Assembly: GCA_964509295.1 (NCBI GenBank)
Contig: CAZDWS010000003.1
Coordinates: forward strand, 1 to 64,000
Direction of reading: 5' to 3'
Source: JBGSQR01 sp964509295
GTDB lineage: Bacteria; Desulfobacterota; Desulfuromonadia; Geobacterales; Pseudopelobacteraceae
Length of the DNA stretch: 64,000 bases
Shown here: piece after piece, positions 16,666 to 25,107 of the stretch
How the letters are laid out: each line of letters starts with the position of its first letter
Numbering within the stretch: position 1 is the first letter of the stretch
Notes under the pieces: generated by a model
Told to the model about the DNA's origin: nothing
Databases searched by the model: none
Seen by the model: only the letters and a program-made list of their open reading frames with translations
Program-made: the position numbers and the translations under genes

Positions 16666-18135
16666 ATGAAAAACAATAAAAGCTTAATGATAGCTGGTAA
16701 TATCCTGGCATTATTTGTTTTCTGTACCGCGTTATTTCTGGCTGCTCCATGTTTTGCTATCACAAACACAGAATTAGTGAAGTCCGAATTGTCTCAAGTG
16801 CCCTGGATTCAAGTAAATGAAATCCGGTCCGTTAAGTTTAAACCAAACGAATGGCAAGGACCTGCTGATCTTTCATTCAAATATAGGACAAAGGTAAAAG
16901 ACGGAAAAATCTTCATATGGGTTGAAGTAGCTGACAATCAGGTAATTTTCAGGGATACCGGATCAATTGCATCAGACCATGTAGAGATGTGGCTTGTCGA
17001 CCCCAGACTTATTGAAGAACACAAAGACAGAATTAATATCTTGCAGAACAAAAATGGAAAGATAAGCGCCCAGAAGGCTAAATTGGAGGTTGACCGCGGG
17101 AATTATATTTCAGAGCTCCCTGATTTAAGAAAACTGCTGCGTCAATACACAAAGAACAAATATTACTCGCAGTTTATTGTCAACCACTCAAAAATACTGA
17201 CTGGTGAACCTCGCTATCAGACTGATCAGATTTATTATGAATATCAGTTTTGTCCCGAAGGATATCAGTTTTTCGCGATTGTACCGCTTGCTGGTACATT
17301 TGACATTAAAACACCCAAGCTGGAAAACATTGCCTTCCTTATTGATGTCGTAGATGTTGACGACCCGAAAGCCAGCAAACAAAAAAATCTAATTTCCTCA
17401 TCAATCCACAGGCAGTATGGCAAACCAGATACATTCAACAAGATGAGCCTCTCCCCGGCCTTTAATGTTCCAATAAGCAAGGAATTAGAATGGAAAACCG
17501 CTTTGACGAAGAACTCATATGTCGGAGATGGGTATTTGAAAGTAGCCGGGAAGACATATATACCACTTGTAGAAAAAGAAGAACCTTTTGCTGCCGGTAA
17601 TGCGGCAGAAAATTTTATGTATCCGGGCTTCTACGCCCCCCTGCAATTGAAGGATCTTTCGCAAATAAAGAATAATTCCATTTACTGCAACAATGAAAAT
17701 CTGGTTCTTGTTAAAGGTGCTAACTTTCAACATGTTGATTTATCACGACATATTAGCGGAGTAGGAGATTTCAAGTGTGATCTGCTTGATCAAAGTTATA
17801 AAAAAGGCATCTATTACTTCCTAATAAATTTGAAGGCAGAAACTCACTGGCCCCTCGAATGGCATTGCAGTGGTCAGGGTGAAACATCGCTTTTGTGGAT
17901 AGCATTTGACGAAAAAACAAACAAGATTACGACAAATGCGGATATTTACAATTCCTGTGGCAACGGACTTACTCCTGAAGTAGATGATGATTTTACTGTG
18001 CCTAAAAAGGTAAATGGAAATATATCAATCAGTTCGACAAACTATCAAAATAACAAGGATATTACTTTTGAATATTCATCGAGCAATCCTGAAAAAGGCG
18101 TTTCTGTTACAGAAGAAGCAATGACTAAAGATTGA
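16666..18135 (+). CDS. exported protein with CBM9/DOMON-like domain
   Basis: The protein has 489 residues from an ATG with AAAAGGA 7 bases upstream. An in-frame ATG 20 codons earlier overlaps the fusion gene and lies ahead of the signal peptide, so it was not used. The signal peptide has its core at about 10-30 and ends APCFA. Residues from about 45 to 110 show the pattern W-Q-G-P-A-D-L-S, then KIFIWVEVADNQV and DHVEMWLVD, which resembles the beta-sandwich of CBM9-like sugar-binding or DOMON domains. The rest is not recognised. It lies 19 bases after the TssF-TssG-TssF gene. A periplasmic glycan-binding or immunity role is possible but unproven. Confidence 0.6.
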   Translation: MKNNKSLMIAGNILALFVFCTALFLAAPCFAITNTELVKSELSQVPWIQVNEIRSVKFKPNEWQGPADLSFKYRTKVKDGKIFIWVEVADNQVIFRDTGSIASDHVEMWLVDPRLIEEHKDRINILQNKNGKISAQKAKLEVDRGNYISELPDLRKLLRQYTKNKYYSQFIVNHSKILTGEPRYQTDQIYYEYQFCPEGYQFFAIVPLAGTFDIKTPKLENIAFLIDVVDVDDPKASKQKNLISSSIHRQYGKPDTFNKMSLSPAFNVPISKELEWKTALTKNSYVGDGYLKVAGKTYIPLVEKEEPFAAGNAAENFMYPGFYAPLQLKDLSQIKNNSIYCNNENLVLVKGANFQHVDLSRHISGVGDFKCDLLDQSYKKGIYYFLINLKAETHWPLEWHCSGQGETSLLWIAFDEKTNKITTNADIYNSCGNGLTPEVDDDFTVPKKVNGNISISSTNYQNNKDITFEYSSSNPEKGVSVTEEAMTKD

Positions 18136-18181
18136 TATTGATAACTGAATGAAATCCTGCTCCGAAAGATATTGAGACGCT

Positions 18182-18592
18182 ATGAAAAAAATTATCATAA
18201 CATGTATATCGCTACTTTTATTAATGACTCAAACTTATGCTGCTGGTTTCGATCGTATGAAAACCAATGTTTCCGGCAAATATCTGCGAGAAACAGACAA
18301 TGAAAGTTCTGAACTCAATATAAAACTTCTTCCCGGCGGTAAGGTCCATGTCACAGGAATTTCCTTTTGGGGGACTAAACAAGAGTATGGCCCCAATACC
18401 GGCGAACTTGATTTTGTATCTACTATAAAAAACGGTCACGTTAAATTTTCTGAGAAAATTGGAAAAGGTCAGTATTACAAGCTGGAGCTGACATTTAAGG
18501 AAAAAGGTCTGTCAGTAAAAGAAGAAGGTTACATTGGTAGGTATGGTATGAATGTTACTTTTACAGGTGAATACAAAAAAATAAGGCAATAA
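18182..18592 (+). CDS. small periplasmic protein, immunity candidate
   Basis: This 136-residue protein has a clear signal peptide (MKKIIITCISLLLLMTQTYA). The mature part is beta-rich and follows the pattern SGKYLRETDN, KVHVTGISFWG, LELTFKEKGLSVKEEG and FTGEYKK, which looks like a small beta-barrel or lipocalin-like domain. I do not recognise the family with certainty; similar domains occur next to LprI-type proteins. The start has no strong ribosome site. Its place two genes before a muramidase and its periplasmic destination fit an immunity protein, but this is inference. Confidence 0.55.
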   Translation: MKKIIITCISLLLLMTQTYAAGFDRMKTNVSGKYLRETDNESSELNIKLLPGGKVHVTGISFWGTKQEYGPNTGELDFVSTIKNGHVKFSEKIGKGQYYKLELTFKEKGLSVKEEGYIGRYGMNVTFTGEYKKIRQ

Positions 18593-18616
18593 ATCGTCGA
18601 TGACAGGAGTGTAGCA

Positions 18617-19873
18617 ATGAGAAAGTTAGTATGTATATTTATTTTATCTTTATGTTTCACAACAAATGTTTTTGCGGCAAGTTTTGACTGCAAGAAGGCC
18701 AGAACCGATGTAGAGAAAACTATCTGTGCTGATAAAAAACTTTCGGAATTGGATGAAAAACTGGACAAGATGTATAAGCAAGCGATGTCATTAACTACTC
18801 AAAATAAAGAACAGAAAGAACTAAAAAAAGATCAACTGGCATGGCTAAAGAAAAGGAATGCGCCAGATTCGAAAAAGATGCTTGACCTCATTTATGATAG
18901 CAGAATTGAAGAACTGTTCTCCATCATTGCACCTTTAGAAGTCGAAAGATTATACAAACAGGCACTGTCAATAGTTCCATACAAGAAAGAACTACAGAAA
19001 CAGCAACTGGCATGGCAAAAAAAACTGGATGCCACAAAATCGTGGGGATTGGCTGAAGTCAGGTATTTCGACAGAATTGCTGAGCTTTCCAGTACGATTT
19101 CTGCTTTTGAACTGGCGCAAAAAGCCAAGGAACAACAAAAAAAAACGAGCGAAACTGATAGAAGACTGGAGCTAATTCAGAAAAGATTTCTACCCCCTGC
19201 TGAAGAGAAAGAGCTGCTGATTACCGTGGCAAAGAACAGCAAGGTGGATGATTGGAAACCTAAACCCACTAAAGAAGAAAAACAGGAGTTGAAACTTTGT
19301 ACGGTAATGCTTGAAGACCTGAAAGCCGGAAAGAATTTTGAAGTTGTTGAACCGATAGTAAGGACCGACGATTATAACGAGCCAAAGTTGCAGCAGTATT
19401 TAGGCAAATGCCGGAAACTTCATCCCAATAAAATAATTATGCCTAGAGGAACAGACTGGTCAAATCTAAGAATGACTGATGATGAGGTCGAAGAGTTTGG
19501 CGAGAGCTATTTTTCGCATCTCGACTATAGGCTTTACCATGTTGATTTTGATAACAATCCAAGAAACGGCAAGGAATATTTGTTTTATCATGGCGGCAAC
19601 ACCGACAAAGATGGCGTTTCAAGTGTAGGTGACCTTACGGAGTATATTATCCTGAATCTGAAAAACTGCCAAGAAGCCGATAGACAGCAGTTAACAGATA
19701 CTATTAATTTCAACACAAATAAAGTGACTGCTTATAACGGAATAATCAAGCATGCGAGTAAATATATGATTTATGACATAAGTTATTCGAGTAGTGAAAA
19801 TATATATAGTTTAACTATCTACAGCTATAATAAAAGGATCAAACGGACCACCACTATGTGTTTTACAAAATGA
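18617..19873 (+). CDS. LprI/DUF1311-type lysozyme-inhibitor protein, likely immunity protein
   Basis: The protein has 418 residues with a signal peptide ending at about A20. The mature N-terminus is a clear LprI (DUF1311) domain: SFDCKKARTDVEKTICAD with the paired C25 and C37, then a helix with LDEKLDKMYKQAM and QLAWLKKRN. A second helical copy follows at about 95-155 (YKQALSIV, KQQLAWQKKLD). LprI proteins inhibit lysozyme and are periplasmic. The C-terminal half (about 190-418) is not recognised. AGGAG precedes the ATG. The next gene is a GH24-type muramidase, so this is a good candidate for its immunity protein. Confidence 0.7.
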   Translation: MRKLVCIFILSLCFTTNVFAASFDCKKARTDVEKTICADKKLSELDEKLDKMYKQAMSLTTQNKEQKELKKDQLAWLKKRNAPDSKKMLDLIYDSRIEELFSIIAPLEVERLYKQALSIVPYKKELQKQQLAWQKKLDATKSWGLAEVRYFDRIAELSSTISAFELAQKAKEQQKKTSETDRRLELIQKRFLPPAEEKELLITVAKNSKVDDWKPKPTKEEKQELKLCTVMLEDLKAGKNFEVVEPIVRTDDYNEPKLQQYLGKCRKLHPNKIIMPRGTDWSNLRMTDDEVEEFGESYFSHLDYRLYHVDFDNNPRNGKEYLFYHGGNTDKDGVSSVGDLTEYIILNLKNCQEADRQQLTDTINFNTNKVTAYNGIIKHASKYMIYDISYSSSENIYSLTIYSYNKRIKRTTTMCFTK

Positions 19874-19893
19874 TTACATAAGGAGGTGTAAAT

Positions 19894-20988
19894 ATGAGCA
19901 GGCCATTCAGAGTACATTTGATGCCTGATTATAATGAAGCCCGTTTCAAAAAATTAGCAAAAAAAGAAGGTGAAGGGGAAAATGTTTATGGCTGTACATC
20001 TGCTATTCCGACAATCGGATACGGCTTTGCATTGTTGCTCGGCCATTATGATAAAAAACTAAAAAAGACGGTCTGGAAAGTAAGACCAGGAATCCGTGAA
20101 GATCTTAAAGCGGTAAATGCACTAAAGGGTGATGATTTAACTGATACCGACAAAAAGAACCTAAAAAAAGTTGAGGACCTGTTAAATACGGGCAAATCCA
20201 AAACAGAAATAATCAAATTTATTAGTACCCAAAAATATAGTTTCTCTCTCGATGAAAAACAAGCAAGGCAACTGTTTGAAAACATCAGTAACAGATATGA
20301 CGCTGAATTAAAAAGACGCCTAAAGCGACCGGTGGAAGTAAAGGAAAAGATTGGGAAGAAGATTAAAGTCACGAAGGTGCCGACGGGACTCAGCGATGAT
20401 CAGATAAAACGACTACAAGGCACAAGAGAGTGGGCGGCGCTTTATTCAACTGTTTACAGAGGTTCCGTTTGCATAACAAGTTCAATGGTAGACGCGTTAA
20501 AAGCAGGAAACAGGCAGGAGAACTGGTATGCGATGAAATACGATACGGCCATGGTGTTCACATCAAGACCTGAAGGCATTTTCAATCGTAGTACAGATGA
20601 TGCAAAAGACTTCGGCCTGTATGACGACCCTGACAACCCTACCGACGAAGAATGTCAAAACCTGATCGAGGTATATAAGAAACATACCGACAAGATCAAA
20701 GCATATGATATGGCCGGCCACAGGGATCCATTCCTGCCTTATCTGGAAAAAGCTGAACAACAACTCAAAACACACGGTAAAGACCCTCATATTACGCTAT
20801 ATTCATTACCCAAACGAACAACACCTGCTAAAAAACGAAAGCCTCACACTCCATCCCAAATTCCGAAAAGCAGACCAACCAAAAAAACACGCACACCAGT
20901 GACCGAGACTTACTGGAGTCAGCTGCAAAAAACAGTCGATAAATGGGAAACTTATGCCAGGCAGAGAATACGTGAGCGGTGGTGGTAA
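19894..20988 (+). CDS. GH24 muramidase (phage-lysozyme type), probable T6SS effector
   Basis: The protein has 364 residues with no signal peptide. The N-terminus carries the GH24 catalytic pattern E-8-[D/C]-5-T: E25, C34 and T40, within EGEGENVYG-CTSAIP-TIGYG. This aligns with E11, D20 and T26 of T4 lysozyme; Cys in the middle place is found in other active phage lysozymes. The enzyme would cut the glycan strand of peptidoglycan. The middle shows normal helices. Residues about 310-342 are a basic Pro/Thr/Lys-rich linker and 343-364 a short aromatic tail (ending RERWW) that could dock onto VgrG. The ribosome site AGGAGG is strong. It lies between the LprI-like gene and vgrG, which fits an effector. 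Confidence 0.72.
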   Translation: MSRPFRVHLMPDYNEARFKKLAKKEGEGENVYGCTSAIPTIGYGFALLLGHYDKKLKKTVWKVRPGIREDLKAVNALKGDDLTDTDKKNLKKVEDLLNTGKSKTEIIKFISTQKYSFSLDEKQARQLFENISNRYDAELKRRLKRPVEVKEKIGKKIKVTKVPTGLSDDQIKRLQGTREWAALYSTVYRGSVCITSSMVDALKAGNRQENWYAMKYDTAMVFTSRPEGIFNRSTDDAKDFGLYDDPDNPTDEECQNLIEVYKKHTDKIKAYDMAGHRDPFLPYLEKAEQQLKTHGKDPHITLYSLPKRTTPAKKRKPHTPSQIPKSRPTKKTRTPVTETYWSQLQKTVDKWETYARQRIRERWW

Positions 20989-21045
20989 CTATCAGTTTTG
21001 TAAAGCAATTAGGCATCATGATTTCAATATTTAAGGAGTCATTAT

Positions 21046-23154
21046 ATGAGTTCACGATTTGGAGCATCCAGCCCTCGATATATCCTTGAAATAAAGGGAT
21101 TGGGAATTGAAACACGAATTGTTTCTTTCCATGCAATAGAAGGAATATCAGAGCCATTTGAAATAAATCTCACAATTGCCGCTTCTGCGGCTTCTCCGCT
21201 GTCATTTGAAAAGGTTTCGGAACGCGAAGCATTGTTGACTATTTATTCTCATGAAGACACTTATGGAAGCAATGTAAACACACGTTACTTTCATGGAATA
21301 GTAAACAAATTGAAGTATGCCGGAAGCCAGGGGGGCTATTGTTTGTACAGACTGCGTCTGGTCCCTGCTCTTTGGTTTCTGAACCTTAGTCATAATTCGC
21401 GTATATTCCAGAATAAAACCATAGAACAAATTTGCTCGGAGATTTTCGATAAAAGCAAGATGCTTGGTAAGTACAAATTTGTTTTAAACATGGCAAAGAA
21501 TAAGGAACCAAAACTTTATTGCGTACAATACAACGAATCAAATTATGATTTCGTTGCCCGTATTCTTGAAGATGCCGGGATATTCTACTTCTTTGAACAT
21601 TCGAAAGAAAAACATCAGGTAGTTTTCTGCGATATGTCTGTCCATTGCGATGTAATAAAAGGTAATGATGAAATACCACTTGGACATCCGAACAAAGATA
21701 ACCCGAACCAGGAAACAGTGCTTGCATTCAATTTGTCAGAACGTTTTGTAACCGGGAAATTCAGCCACTCTTCTTATAATTATGACAATGCGTCACAAAA
21801 ATTACTGGTCACTAAGGAAGAAAAGGATCCTGGGCGGCATGAACATTATATTCACGATGGGAACTATGAGAATGAGGCAGATGGTGAAATTCAAGCAAAA
21901 ATCCGGTTAGAAGAAGCAACCCAATTGGAGCAGAGGGCAAAAGGAGTTAGTTCATCCGCTCGCTTTACACCTGGTTACAAATTCTCTCTCGACAGCGATG
22001 TGAATTCAGAATTTGTTGATGAATATATCCTACTTGCCGTAGAACATATTGGTGAACAGCCTCAGGTGCTCGAAGAGAATGGGCAAAATGGAGACGGGCC
22101 TGAATATGAGAATGGTTTCCTTTGTGTTCCTTCGGACACCGAAATCCGTCCGCCTAGAATAACACCCAAACCAATAATCACAGGCCTGCAAAGCGCAATT
22201 GTTGTCGGGCCAGATAAAGAACAGATCTATACCGACGAATATGGCCGAGTATGTGTTCAATTTCACTGGGACAGGCTTGGAAAAAAAGATGAGAATAGTT
22301 CCTGCTGGATGAGGGTGTCACAGTCATGGGGCGGCGGTGATTGGGGGGCGCAATTCATACCCCGCGTCGGTGACGAAGTGCTGGTGGATTTCCTTGAAGG
22401 CGACCCTGATCGTCCTATCGTTACCGGTTGCGTTTACAATTCAGACAACCAGCCAATAAACAGCCTCAAAAAAAGTAAAACCCAAAGCGGTTTCCGCACA
22501 AAAACCTACAAGGGTGATGGTTTCAACGAACTACGCTTTGACGATGCTACCGGGGCAGAAGAGGTATACATCCGTGCCCAGAAAAACTTTAAAACAGAGG
22601 CTGTTAGCATTGCAACGCTCAACGCCGGTGAACAATTGAAACTTATCTGCGGCAGTGCCAGTATTGTGCTGGACAAGAGCGGCAAGATAACGATCAACGG
22701 CACCGAAGTATTTGTCACAAAATTGCATCTCGACGGCGTGCCGATTCAGATAAACATGGGCGGAGCGGCCGGGATTGCGGCAGTTCCTATTTTAACTCCT
22801 CAAATTGCGGCTGGAAACACAAGAAGTTCAGAAAGCGTCGATAAGAAAAAAACGTCTGCCACGGCGGCCGCTTCTCCTGAAAAAAATAGCCCGGGTGAAA
22901 CAAAAATAGAAGAACCGGCAAAAAGCGCACCGCCTGCAAAAGAATCCCCAAAAATCAATAATGACAAACCCAAAACAGGCAGCGCAACAGAATCGCCTGC
23001 GGAAGACGGCATGAAATCCGGAAAAGTATCAGGAGGCGGCACGGGGGCTAAAAAACTTAAAATACCCGAAATCAAGCAAGAAACAATTGTTACCGTAAAA
23101 GATAGAGAAGCAATGAAAGAACTGGAAAAACTGAGAGAACTGCTGAAGAAATAA
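21046..23154 (+). CDS. vgrG: VgrG (TssI) T6SS spike protein
   Basis: VgrG is the trimeric spike at the tip of the T6SS tube and carries effectors. The protein has 702 residues. The gp27-like part covers about 1-350 (YFHGIVNKLKYAG, QYNESNYDFVARILEDAGIFYFFEH). The gp5-like OB fold is at about 385-470 (TDEYGRVCVQFHWDR, SCWMRVSQSWGGGDWG, GDEVLVDFLEGDPDRPIVTG). A short needle follows (KTYKGDGFNELRFDD). Residues about 585-702 are a low-complexity, Ser/Pro/Lys/Glu-rich extension ending in a charged helix, which may bind the effector or a partner. AGGAG is 7 bases before the ATG. The muramidase gene precedes it and a PAAR remnant follows. Confidence 0.95.
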   Translation: MSSRFGASSPRYILEIKGLGIETRIVSFHAIEGISEPFEINLTIAASAASPLSFEKVSEREALLTIYSHEDTYGSNVNTRYFHGIVNKLKYAGSQGGYCLYRLRLVPALWFLNLSHNSRIFQNKTIEQICSEIFDKSKMLGKYKFVLNMAKNKEPKLYCVQYNESNYDFVARILEDAGIFYFFEHSKEKHQVVFCDMSVHCDVIKGNDEIPLGHPNKDNPNQETVLAFNLSERFVTGKFSHSSYNYDNASQKLLVTKEEKDPGRHEHYIHDGNYENEADGEIQAKIRLEEATQLEQRAKGVSSSARFTPGYKFSLDSDVNSEFVDEYILLAVEHIGEQPQVLEENGQNGDGPEYENGFLCVPSDTEIRPPRITPKPIITGLQSAIVVGPDKEQIYTDEYGRVCVQFHWDRLGKKDENSSCWMRVSQSWGGGDWGAQFIPRVGDEVLVDFLEGDPDRPIVTGCVYNSDNQPINSLKKSKTQSGFRTKTYKGDGFNELRFDDATGAEEVYIRAQKNFKTEAVSIATLNAGEQLKLICGSASIVLDKSGKITINGTEVFVTKLHLDGVPIQINMGGAAGIAAVPILTPQIAAGNTRSSESVDKKKTSATAAASPEKNSPGETKIEEPAKSAPPAKESPKINNDKPKTGSATESPAEDGMKSGKVSGGGTGAKKLKIPEIKQETIVTVKDREAMKELEKLRELLKK

Positions 23155-23182
23155 AATAAAACAAGGAATCAAGAAAAATTAT

Positions 23183-23260
23183 ATGGCCAATCCAATAGCC
23201 TGTATGGGCGACATGCACACGTGTACTGCCTGTGAAGGTAAAAAAGTAAGGTCAGAATAG
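23183..23260 (+). pseudogene. truncated PAAR protein (25 aa remnant)
   Basis: The 25-codon frame begins MANPIACMGDMHTCTACEG, which matches the N-terminus of PAAR proteins, the sharpened tip that caps VgrG. Full PAAR domains need about 90-100 residues. Here the frame ends after a few unrelated residues, and a terminator begins four bases past the stop. No continuation of PAAR sequence was found in other frames downstream, so this looks like a deletion rather than a simple frameshift. It marks the right edge of the T6SS island. Confidence 0.65.
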
Positions 23261-23263
23261 TTT

Positions 23264-23310
23264 AAGACCTCCGAGGTTTTGAAAACCCCGGAGGTCTTGA
23301 TTTTAATTTT
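23264..23310 (+). terminator. intrinsic terminator at the end of the T6SS island
   Basis: AAGACCTCCG (23264-23273) pairs with CGGAGGTCTT (23289-23298), and the inner GGTTTT and AAAACC can pair as well. GATTTTAATTTT follows on the plus strand. It ends the island operon and faces the minus-strand ABC genes that end at 23329. Confidence 0.85.
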
Positions 23311-23328
23311 GAATGCAATAATGAAAAA

Positions 23329-24126
23329 TCAATCTTCCGAAAGCAGCGACCTGTCATTCTCGTAAGATTTATGTCTGATCTGGTGGAATTTCTCGATCAG
23401 TTTTTCAACTGTCAGGGCTTTCTTTTCTTCGCCCTCTACATCAAAGATAATCTCTCCCTTATCCATCATCAGCAGGCGATTACCAAACTCGATTGCGTGA
23501 GTCATGTTGTGGGTAATCATCATGGAAGTCAGTTTGTAATCTTTGATGAACTTGTGAGTGAGTTCCAGTACTATTTCGGCATTTTTAGGGTCCAGTGCGG
23601 CGGTGTGTTCATCCAGCAGAATCAGATCAGGCTTTGACAATACCATCATCAGCAGAGTCAGGGCCTGACGCTGCCCCCCGGAAAACATGGCCAGATTTTC
23701 CTTCATGCGATCTTCCAGACCCATTTTCAGCTGAACAAGTTCAGTTTTAAAGTATTCCCTCATGCGATTATTCAGGCTGCGTTTAATCCATTTGAAACCT
23801 TTTTTATGGGTGATCATCATGTTATCTTCCAGGCTCATGTTTGAGGCTGTGCCAAGAAGCGGGTTCTGAAAGATGCGTCCGATATATTGGGCGCGCTTGA
23901 ATTCTGGTTCGTGTGTGATATCACGGTTGTTCAGCGCAATAGAACCCTGTGTAGGTGTAATTGTACCTGCGATCAGGTTGAAAAGAGTAGATTTGCCGGC
24001 ACCGTTGCTGCCGATAACGGTTATGAAATCACCTTCGTTAATTCTGAGGTTGATAGTGTTAATGGCCGGGTTCTCATTGACCGTGCCGGGGTTGAATACC
24101 ATGGAAACATTTTTTAGTGCGATCAT
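23329..24126 (-). CDS. ABC transporter ATP-binding protein (TrpXYP-type importer)
   Basis: This 265-residue ATPase has Walker A GSNGAGKSTLF, signature FSGGQRQ, Walker B LILLDEHTAALDP and the H-loop SMMITHN. It powers uptake together with the permease and binding protein encoded just upstream on the same strand; the ATG overlaps the permease stop by 4 bases. The binding protein belongs to the ABC_sub_bind type, for which aromatic amino acids or similar small molecules are known or predicted substrates. The real substrate cannot be read from the sequence. Confidence 0.9.
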   Translation of the reverse strand: MIALKNVSMVFNPGTVNENPAINTINLRINEGDFITVIGSNGAGKSTLFNLIAGTITPTQGSIALNNRDITHEPEFKRAQYIGRIFQNPLLGTASNMSLEDNMMITHKKGFKWIKRSLNNRMREYFKTELVQLKMGLEDRMKENLAMFSGGQRQALTLLMMVLSKPDLILLDEHTAALDPKNAEIVLELTHKFIKDYKLTSMMITHNMTHAIEFGNRLLMMDKGEIIFDVEGEEKKALTVEKLIEKFHQIRHKSYENDRSLLSED

Positions 24127-25031
24127 TTGCTCACCATTGCCCTGATAGCGGTCTTTTTCAGATTCTTGCTCTGGGTAATAACAAGCAGAATGATAATCAG
24201 CAGACCTTTGATAAGGTTGAGGTCATTCGGGGTCATGTCAATTACATAGCCATAATAGCGGCCCAGATACATAACGGCATGAAATAATATTGAACCGGCT
24301 ATTGCGCAAAACGTTAATACGCCGATACGGTTACTCTTCATAACCAGAAATTCACCGATCATTACGGAAGCAAGGCCGGAGATGATAATACCCTGACCAA
24401 GGCCCACATCTGCAAAACCCAGGTACTGTGCGGCAAATGCTCCGGATATTGCCACCAGGCCGTTTGAAAAACCGACACCGATAGTTTTGAGTGTTTTAGG
24501 GTTGACACCCTGGGAGATAACCATCTGCTCGTTGTTACCCATGGCGCCCATGGTAAGACCCAGATCGGTGCGGAAAAACAGGTCAACCATAACCTTGATC
24601 ACACCAACTACAAGCATAAAGAAAACCAGGAAGATGTATTCTTCCGGGATAATCCCGCTGAACATTTCGGAAACCTGGGAGAGGATGGTTTCTTCTTTAA
24701 GTACCGGCACATTGGCCCGGTTGCCCATGATGCGGATATTGATCGAGTATAACATTGTCATGGTCAGGATGCCGGCCAGAAGGTTGGGTACCTTGAGATG
24801 ATTGTGTATTAGCGCCGTAGTGATGCCGGCCAGAACACCGCCAATGAATGCAATCAATAATGCCAGCCAGATGTTGGTCCCCATGAGAATACACTGGACC
24901 ATCAGGGCGGCACCAAGAGGAAATGAACCATCTACTGTTAAATCCGGAAAATCCAGAATCCTGAAGGTAATAAAAACCCCCAGAACCATAATTCCATATA
25001 TAAGGCCTTCTACGAAAATTCCTTCAACCAT
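24123..25031 (-). CDS. ABC transporter permease (BPD_transp_2 type)
   Basis: The inner-membrane permease has 302 residues with about eight hydrophobic segments spread through the chain. It has the general look of the LivH/RbsC-like BPD_transp_2 group (GIMVLGVFITFRILDFPDLT near the start, SGLASVMIGEF in the C-terminal half). It forms the channel for the binding protein at 25108-26106 and pairs with the ATPase at 23329-24126, overlapping its start by 4 bases. A strong hairpin (25067-25095) separates it from the binding-protein gene. Confidence 0.88.
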   Translation of the reverse strand: MVEGIFVEGLIYGIMVLGVFITFRILDFPDLTVDGSFPLGAALMVQCILMGTNIWLALLIAFIGGVLAGITTALIHNHLKVPNLLAGILTMTMLYSINIRIMGNRANVPVLKEETILSQVSEMFSGIIPEEYIFLVFFMLVVGVIKVMVDLFFRTDLGLTMGAMGNNEQMVISQGVNPKTLKTIGVGFSNGLVAISGAFAAQYLGFADVGLGQGIIISGLASVMIGEFLVMKSNRIGVLTFCAIAGSILFHAVMYLGRYYGYVIDMTPNDLNLIKGLLIIILLVITQSKNLKKTAIRAMVSK

Positions 25032-25066
25032 AAGTATGCCGCTTATCCTTTAATGAAAATAAAAAA

Positions 25067-25095
25067 TGCCAGGCAGCACAGATGGCTGCCTGGCA
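25067..25095 (-). terminator. hairpin between binding-protein and permease genes
   Basis: Perfect 11-bp stem (25067-25077 with 25085-25095) with a 7-base loop. Read on the minus strand it is followed by TTTTTTATTTT, so it should act as a partial terminator. It would give more binding protein than permease and ATPase, as is common in ABC importers. Confidence 0.8.
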
Positions 25096-25107
25096 AAATA
25101 TTTGTTG

